NCBI GenBank assembly: GCA_945883545.1
Contig: CAMCXT010000017.1
Span: 1-58,773, forward strand
Direction of reading: 5' to 3'
DNA from: Chitinophaga pinensis
Lineage (GTDB): Bacteria; Bacteroidota; Bacteroidia; M30B66
Length of the DNA: 58,773 nt
Under the pieces are notes generated by a model, which was not told where the DNA came from, searched no databases, and saw only the letters and a list, made by a program, of their open reading frames with translations. This document shows positions 53,849-58,773 of this stretch, piece after piece. The translations under genes were made by a program, and so were the position numbers. Numbering within the stretch: the first letter of the stretch is position 1; every line of letters begins with the position of its first letter.

Positions 53849-54050
53849 ATCTTTTGGCTCTAACAATTTCCACTTCCTTTGTGATTTCTTCTAAGGATGG
53901 TGGATTTGCTGAAGCCTTTTTTCTCAATCTCTTGATAACACTTTGTAGATTTTCTTCTGTTTTCCTGAAGGAAATTAACTCTAAATCAGCCAAATCCTGA
54001 AGCAACTTTTCAGCTTTAGGGTTCAATATATCTATCTGATAGGATTTCAT
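53829..54050 (-). CDS. Putative antitoxin of the PIN toxin
   Basis: A 73-residue protein just before the PIN gene, overlapping it by 20 bases. The N-terminal part (MKSYQIDILNPKAEKLLQDL) matches the short beta-helix start of many Bacteroidota antitoxins; the C-terminal part is charged (SLEEITKEVEIVRAKRYATK), as expected for a toxin-binding tail. No classical DNA-binding motif is certain. The call rests on size, order and overlap with the toxin. Confidence 0.72.
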   Translation of the reverse strand: MKSYQIDILNPKAEKLLQDLADLELISFRKTEENLQSVIKRLRKKASANPPSLEEITKEVEIVRAKRYATKKR

Positions 54051-54200
54051 ATAGCAAATATAAGTGTTTCTTTGAATGTTTCCGAAGTGTTAGAATGCAT
54101 TAAACTATCTAACGAATACCTGAAATTCCCCTGCTATAATCGAAGTTTTACCTTGATTTAAACTTCATTGTGAGGTCCTGCCTTCTTTCATTTTTCTTCC

Positions 54201-54208
54201 TACTTTTG
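54201..54208 (+). promoter_or_regulatory. -7 box upstream of the thiolase gene
   Basis: TACTTTTG is a perfect TAnnTTTG match. It lies inside the frame that is open upstream of the thiolase and 46 nt before ATG 54254, which argues that the protein starts at 54254 and not at 54170. Confidence 0.5.
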
Positions 54209-54253
54209 AGCCTCGCAAAAGGCCATTCACCATCTCCTTTTTGCGCATCTTGC

Positions 54254-55456
54254 ATGGAAGCATATATCATCGATGGCGTTCGCACACCCATCGGAAGTTA
54301 CCAAGGAACGCTATCTGCCGTTCGCACCGACGATCTTGGTGCTCTTGTTATAAAATCACTCGTTGAGAAAAATCCAACCATCCCGACCGACGCATACGAC
54401 GATGTCATTCTCGGATGTGCCAATCAGGCCGGAGAAGACAACCGAAATGTAGCACGCATGTCGGCTCTGCTTGCAGGGTTGCCTGTTACTGTGCCTGGCG
54501 AAACAGTGAACCGCCTCTGCAGTTCTGGTTTGGCCGCCATCATTGGTGCAAACCGAGCCATTAAAGCAGGCGATGGTCACCTCTTTATCGCTGGTGGTGT
54601 GGAGAACATGACCCGCGGTCCGCTGGTGGTTTCTAAGCCTTCCAGTGCTTACGGAACCGATTCCAAAATGTACGATTCCAGTTTCGGCTGGCGTTTCGTA
54701 AATCCGAAAATGCACGAGATGTACGGTACCGATGCCATGGGCGAAACTGCCGAAAATCTGGTCGATATGTACCACATTTCTCGAGAAGACCAAGATGCAT
54801 TTGCACTCAATTCTCAGTTGAAAGCTGCGGCTGCACAATCATCCGGGCGATTGGCCAAGGAGATCGTTCCAGTGCTTATCCCACAGCGCAAGGGCGATCC
54901 GATCGTTTTCAGCAACGACGAATTTGTAAAACCATCTTCCACCCTCGAAGGATTATCCAAGTTGCGTGCTGCATTTCGCAAGAATGGAACAGTTACCGCT
55001 GGAAATGCTTCTGGATTGAATGATGGTGCAGCAGCTACGCTCATCGCTTCCGCGGACGCGGTAAAAAAATATAACCTCAAACCATTGGCACGCATCGTAA
55101 GTTCGGCTGTGGTAGGCGTAGAGCCTCGAATCATGGGCATCGGACCAGTAGAAGCCAGCAACCGCGCATTGGCAAAAGCTGGTTTAACAATGGGCGATAT
55201 CGACATCATCGAGCTCAACGAAGCCTTTGCAGCTCAGGCTTTGGCTTGCACTCGCGCTTGGGGGATTGCCGATAATGATCCGCGGTTAAACCCCAATGGT
55301 GGAAGTATAGCCATCGGTCATCCGCTTGGTGTTACCGGTGCACGCATCGCGTATTCTGCCGCCCTCGAATTGCAATTGACTGGAAAACGCTATGCCCTCA
55401 TCACCATGTGTATTGGTGTTGGTCAAGGCTATGCAGCCATCATAGAACGCGCTTGA
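54254..55456 (+). CDS. pcaF: 3-oxoadipyl-CoA thiolase
   Basis: 400 residues. Cleaves 3-oxoadipyl-CoA to succinyl-CoA and acetyl-CoA, the last step of the phenylacetate route (PaaJ in E. coli nomenclature). Thiolase triad: Cys in VNRLCSSGLAAI, His in NGGSIAIGHPLGVTGAR, Cys in ALITMCIGVGQGYA. The N-terminal EAYIIDGVRTPIGSYQGTLS is typical. ATG 54254 gives the family length; an upstream frame from 54170 would add 28 hydrophobic residues before it. paaZ follows by 29 bp. Confidence 0.94.
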   Translation: MEAYIIDGVRTPIGSYQGTLSAVRTDDLGALVIKSLVEKNPTIPTDAYDDVILGCANQAGEDNRNVARMSALLAGLPVTVPGETVNRLCSSGLAAIIGANRAIKAGDGHLFIAGGVENMTRGPLVVSKPSSAYGTDSKMYDSSFGWRFVNPKMHEMYGTDAMGETAENLVDMYHISREDQDAFALNSQLKAAAAQSSGRLAKEIVPVLIPQRKGDPIVFSNDEFVKPSSTLEGLSKLRAAFRKNGTVTAGNASGLNDGAAATLIASADAVKKYNLKPLARIVSSAVVGVEPRIMGIGPVEASNRALAKAGLTMGDIDIIELNEAFAAQALACTRAWGIADNDPRLNPNGGSIAIGHPLGVTGARIAYSAALELQLTGKRYALITMCIGVGQGYAAIIERA

Positions 55457-55485
55457 TTTTCCCATAATCTATCAAGAAAAACATC

Positions 55486-57984
55486 ATGACGAAGCTTCAA
55501 AATTATGTAAACGGTCATTGGACCGACGGACAAGGTGAAGGTGTACCACTCATCGATTCGGTGACGGGTGAAGTGATTTGCCACGCAACTGCCGAAGGAT
55601 TGAATTTTGGCGAAATCCTCCATTATGGTCGCACCAAAGGCGGGGAGAAATTGCGCCGAATGACCTTTCAGGAACGTGGAAACATGATCAAGAAACTCGC
55701 GCTGTACCTGACCAAACGCAAGGAACAGTTCTACGAAGTTTCCTACCGCACCGGAGCTACACGTGTAGATAGTTGGATTGATATTGAAGGAGGTTTTGGG
55801 AACCTGTTTGCCAATGCTTCCTTGCGTAAATTATTTCCCAATCAGCCCTACCATGTGGAAGGCGATCCGATCGATCTCTCTCGTGGTGGACGCTTCATGG
55901 CTCACCATATTTTGGTTCCGAAACGTGGGGTTGCCGTACACATCAATGCCTTCAATTTCCCCATTTGGGGGATGCTCGAAAAATGCGCAGTAAATTGGAT
56001 GGCGGGCGTTCCTGCCGTTGTGAAACCTGCTACATCAACCTCGTATTTAACAGAAGCTGTTGTACGCGAAATTATAGCGTCTAACATTCTTCCAGAAGGG
56101 GCATTGCAGCTAATTTGCGGATCTGCTGGCAACATGCTCGATCATTTGAACGACCAAGATGTGGTTACCTTCACAGGTTCTGCATCTACAGGTAGAAAAC
56201 TCAAAGCACATCCGCGCATCATCGCCGAATCGGTGCCGTTTAACATGGAAGCCGACTCGCTCAATAGTTCAGTTTTGGGGCTCGATGCAGCGCCAGGAAC
56301 CCCCGAATTCGACCTGTTTATCAGTCAGGCGCGTTCCGAAATCACCGTGAAAGCAGGGCAGAAGTGTACCGCTATTCGCCGCTTGATTGTTCCAGCGAAT
56401 TACATCGATGATGTGCAAGTTGCGCTCGGAAAAGCCCTCGATAAAGTGAGTGTGGGCGATCCACGCTTGAAAGAAGTGCGCATGGGTTCTTTGGTGAGCA
56501 AAGACCAAGTGCGTGAAGTGAAGGAACGCGTGGCTGAAATTGCGCAAACTGCTTCTATCGTTTATGGAAATGTGGATGTGTTGGAATTGCTTGGTGCAGA
56601 TGCCGAAAAAGGAGCATTCATTGCGCCAATCCTTCTCCGCGAGGAAAAGCCTTTCGAGAACATGTGCGTGCACGAAACCGAAGCCTTTGGACCAGTTTCT
56701 ACCTTGATGCCTTACAACACCATCAACGAGGCTGTTGATTTGGCGCGTTTGGGGAAAGGATCGTTGGTTTCATCTATCGTAACGAACGATGATCAATTGG
56801 CGAAAGACTACGTGATTCAATCGGCAACCCACCACGGCCGAATCCTTGTGCTGAACCGTGAAAATGCGAAACAAAGTACAGGGCATGGATCGCCGCTTCC
56901 ATTGTTGGTACATGGTGGTCCTGGACGTGCCGGAGGAGGCGAGGAGATGGGCGGAGTGCGCGGTATAAAGCACTACATGCAGCGATGTGCTATCCAAGGT
57001 AGTCCAACGACTTTAACAGAGATTACGGGCATTTATCAGCCCAATGCAGCATACAAAGAAGCGCCTGAGCATCCGTTTAAATACCATTGGGAAGATATCC
57101 TGCCGGGGATGTCGCTCAAAACCCACAAGCGCACGGTTACAGATTCCGACATTATCAGTTTTGCCAATGTGAGCTGGGACCATTTCTACGCGCACACCGA
57201 CATTACGTCTCTCAAGGGAAGCATTTTCGAAAAACGCACGGCGCACGGGTATTTCATTCTTTCGGCAGCTGCCGGATTATTCGTGTACCCGAACAAAGGT
57301 CCAGTGGCCGCGAATTATGGATTGGAAGAATGCAGATTCATTCGTCCGATTTACCACAACGACACCATTTACGTGCGATTAACGTGCAAGCAAAAGATCG
57401 AGCGCGACAGTGTGGGCAAGGAAATCCCTTGTGGCATTGTGAAATGGTTCGTGGAAGTGTTCGACCAGAACGACGAATTGGTGGCGATTGCGACCATTCT
57501 GACCATGGTGCAAAAGAAATCTCCATTTGTGCAGATTAATCGCTCGAATGTGGAAGGTTACCTTGCAAAATTGAAGGAAACAGCGCAAGCGGTATGGGGC
57601 AATTTAACGCCTCAGCACATGGTGGAGCACATGGAATTTAGTTTGCGCATTGCAGCAGGTGAGATTCAGGATTTTGAGTTCTCTACACCAGCTGAGCACA
57701 TCGAGAAATACCACGATTCGGTGTACAATTTCAAAGCGATGCCTCGCGATTTCAAGCATCCATTGATGTCGAAGGAAAGCTTAGAGCCACTTCGCCACAG
57801 CGACCTAAAAACGGCCAAAGCGAAACTCCTCGAAGCTTGGGATGCCTTTGATGCTTACTTTAAAGCCAACCCCGATGCTACCACCAAAAATGCAGTCTTT
57901 GGCTTGCTCGATAAATTCGAATGGGATTTGCTCAACATTAAGCATTTCAACCACCATTTTGAGCAGTTTGATATTTTAGTTTGA
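55486..57984 (+). CDS. paaZ: PaaZ ring-opening bifunctional enzyme fused to a DinB/DUF1569-like domain
   Basis: 832 residues, about 150 more than E. coli PaaZ (681). Residues 1-520 are the aldehyde dehydrogenase half: [23 protein letters not shown], Glu in [12 protein letters not shown] and Cys294 in [11 protein letters not shown]. Residues of about 525-680 are the MaoC-like oxepin-CoA hydrolase, with Asp565 and His570 in WDHFYAHTD. From about residue 686 an added helical domain has [13 protein letters not shown] (His711, His715) and, at the end, [14 protein letters not shown] (His820, His823, His824). That spacing fits the three-His metal site of DinB/YfiT-like or DUF1569 domains. No stop or frameshift separates it. 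The added domain's role is unknown. Confidence 0.9.
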   Translation: MTKLQNYVNGHWTDGQGEGVPLIDSVTGEVICHATAEGLNFGEILHYGRTKGGEKLRRMTFQERGNMIKKLALYLTKRKEQFYEVSYRTGATRVDSWIDIEGGFGNLFANASLRKLFPNQPYHVEGDPIDLSRGGRFMAHHILVPKRGVAVHINAFNFPIWGMLEKCAVNWMAGVPAVVKPATSTSYLTEAVVREIIASNILPEGALQLICGSAGNMLDHLNDQDVVTFTGSASTGRKLKAHPRIIAESVPFNMEADSLNSSVLGLDAAPGTPEFDLFISQARSEITVKAGQKCTAIRRLIVPANYIDDVQVALGKALDKVSVGDPRLKEVRMGSLVSKDQVREVKERVAEIAQTASIVYGNVDVLELLGADAEKGAFIAPILLREEKPFENMCVHETEAFGPVSTLMPYNTINEAVDLARLGKGSLVSSIVTNDDQLAKDYVIQSATHHGRILVLNRENAKQSTGHGSPLPLLVHGGPGRAGGGEEMGGVRGIKHYMQRCAIQGSPTTLTEITGIYQPNAAYKEAPEHPFKYHWEDILPGMSLKTHKRTVTDSDIISFANVSWDHFYAHTDITSLKGSIFEKRTAHGYFILSAAAGLFVYPNKGPVAANYGLEECRFIRPIYHNDTIYVRLTCKQKIERDSVGKEIPCGIVKWFVEVFDQNDELVAIATILTMVQKKSPFVQINRSNVEGYLAKLKETAQAVWGNLTPQHMVEHMEFSLRIAAGEIQDFEFSTPAEHIEKYHDSVYNFKAMPRDFKHPLMSKESLEPLRHSDLKTAKAKLLEAWDAFDAYFKANPDATTKNAVFGLLDKFEWDLLNIKHFNHHFEQFDILV

Positions 57985-58069
57985 AGTACTGAGTATTTAG
58001 TCTTAAGTCCTTAGTCTATAGTCTTTAGACTAAGGACTTCTTTGTACTTTAGACTAAATACTCAGTACT
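57985..58069. repeat. Long nested hairpin after paaZ
   Basis: AGTACTGAGTATTTAGTCT (57985-58003) pairs exactly with 58051-58069, a 19-bp outer stem. Inside it AAGTCCTTAGTCT (58005-58017) pairs with AGACTAAGGACTT (58027-58039). Further AGTACT/AGACTAAA words follow to about 58110. It starts the base after the paaZ stop. It may act as terminator and may be a Bacteroidota-type intergenic repeat. Confidence 0.8.
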
Positions 58070-58140
58070 ATCGACTCCCTTCCCCTTTAGACTAAAGAAT
58101 AAGTACTAAAGACTCCTTACTCCTTACTCATTTCTCCTTA

Positions 58141-58356
58141 TCGTGTGATATAAAAGGCTTAGTTCTGCATACATCCTCTTCAAGGGATTTGTTTGCTTCA
58201 CATAATTAACTTCCATGTTACCATTCTTAGCTTTCAAATTGTAAAGCGTTGAATAGCTAATGCCAAGTTCTTGACATTAATCAATCACTTTAGTGCCCGC
58301 ATCTTGCTGTTTGAGCACCTTTATGATTTGCGCTTCTGTAAATCATATTTTTTCAT
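58141..58356 (-). pseudogene. Decayed IS3-family orfA (transposase helix-turn-helix protein)
   Basis: Read on the minus strand from 58356 it starts MKKYD and then, one frame over, gives TEAQIIKVLKQQDAGTKVID, a stop (TAA), then CQELGISYSTLYNLKAKNGN and MEVNYVKQTNPLKRMYAELS. This is the pattern of IS3/IS911 OrfA (HTH, KxGMxx, LKRMYAEL). It has at least one frameshift, one stop and an apparent short internal deletion before LKRMYAEL. No OrfB is seen nearby. It is a relic. Confidence 0.75.
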
Positions 58357-58386
58357 GGTTTCTGGGTTTAAATTAGAAATTCTATT

Positions 58387-58528
58387 GGATTGCTTTTCGC
58401 ACTCAATGGCTTGGAGAATTCAAATTTTAAATGGTCAGAAAAAAAGGGGATTCTACAATAGTAAACTCTAGTATTTTCTTATATTTACTCATACCCGTCC
58501 AAGACGTTTTAAATTAGGGTAAAAAATA
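58387..58528. other. Spacer between the IS3 relic and the IS4-type element
   Basis: AT-rich; no gene, hairpin or repeat that I can support. Confidence 0.3.
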
Positions 58529-58589
58529 GGAGTTGGTCCAGATAAATCCGGTATGTTTGATTTACGACAAAAAAACAAAAACCAACTCC
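58529..58589. repeat. Inverted repeat at the left of the IS4-family element
   Basis: GGAGTTGGT (58529-58537) pairs with ACCAACTCC (58581-58589), just before the transposase ATG at 58593. In IS4-family elements such a structure can hide the transposase start from outside transcripts. A terminal inverted repeat is not identified with certainty because the right end is outside the window. Confidence 0.5.
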
Positions 58590-58592
58590 GGC

Positions 58593-58773
58593 ATGAAGAT
58601 CACATTATTTGCTCAGATATTCCAAAAAAATCAAGCGAGATTCTTTCAACAAACTTGCAGAAAAGTTTGAATCCAACAAGCACAGCAAAGGGAATGATGC
58701 CTGGTCGCACTTTGTGACAATGGTTTTCTGCCAGTTTTCCAAGTCTAATAGCCTCAATGATGTCTGCAATGGA
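58593..58773 (+). mobile_element. IS4-family transposase (DUF4372 type), 5' end, frameshifted
   Basis: From ATG 58593 the frame starts MKITLFAQIFQK, then runs off. Dropping one A from the A7 tract at 58624-58630 continues in another frame to the window end: KIKRDSFNKLAEKF, ESNKHSKGNDAWSHFVTMVF, CQFSKSNSLNDVCNG. That matches the DUF4372 N-terminal domain of IS4-type transposases (FAQI...F...WEQF...QL...SLRDI). The shift may be a real mutation, slippage on the A tract or a homopolymer error. The catalytic domain lies beyond the window. Confidence 0.75.

Noticed and set aside
54170..54253. Thiolase with an N-terminal hydrophobic signal peptide
   Set aside because: A TAnnTTTG box at 54201-54208 lies inside this stretch and the family N-terminus begins at 54254; cytosolic thiolases have no signal peptide.

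Overview
The window looks like a chromosomal segment of a Bacteroidota bacterium, most likely from the Flavobacteriales or a nearby order. Supporting signs are type IX secretion (T9SS) C-terminal sorting domains, families largely restricted to that phylum (IPExxxVDY, DUF4476, DUF2027-Smr), the conserved acpP-fabF-rnc neighbourhood, promoter -7 boxes of the TAnnTTTG type, and the absence of clear Shine-Dalgarno sites. Base composition is moderately AT-rich. The species cannot be named from the sequence alone.

Layout. Positions 1-3650 hold a receiver-HPt relic of a hybrid histidine kinase, a lipoprotein and the ribosome-associated ABC-F protein EttA. Positions 3783-6673 hold a sugar transferase, a DUF4476 protein and an M42 peptidase. 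Positions 6832-11017 (minus strand) hold the core operon acpP-fabF-rnc-IPExxxVDY-pyk, with purN-rnhA-GNAT running divergently to 12735. Positions 12787-21677 hold a lipoprotein M1 aminopeptidase, a two-gene operon (membrane protein and DUF2027-Smr), bioD-bioA, aroQ, a XerD-like recombinase, a TonB-like protein and a pterin dehydratase. Positions 21755-34770 hold two T9SS cargo proteins: a secreted M1 peptidase and a giant repeat protein of about 3,540 residues. Positions 35137-40617 are housekeeping genes (rocD with a thioredoxin-like partner, rlmD with a TPMT-like methyltransferase, a nucleoid-associated protein, an acetyltransferase).

Positions 40660-45494 (minus strand) form one operon of an adaptor lipoprotein, a MacB-like permease, an ATPase, a LytS-type kinase and a LytTR regulator: a tripartite ABC exporter joined to its own two-component system. 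Positions 45662-57984 form a phenylacetyl-CoA degradation cluster: a TetR regulator, a perfect palindromic operator, paaE-A-B-C-D, paaG-H-I, a thiolase (paaJ/pcaF) and paaZ. It is broken once by a 155-bp tandem repeat array and once by a PIN toxin-antitoxin pair on the other strand. Together these genes epoxidise phenylacetyl-CoA, isomerise it to the oxepin, open the ring and carry out beta-oxidation; phenylacetate-CoA ligase (PaaK) and the hydratase PaaF are not in the window. PaaZ carries an extra C-terminal DinB/DUF1569-like domain. Positions 57985-58773 are mobile-element debris: a long hairpin, a decayed IS3 orfA and the start of an IS4-family transposase with a frameshift.

Most notable: the PaaZ-DinB fusion, the 155-bp array with a micro-ORF in each unit, the TetR operator, a dispersed palindromic repeat family at three loci, and -7 boxes placed only 3-5 nt before several start codons, which suggests leaderless transcripts.
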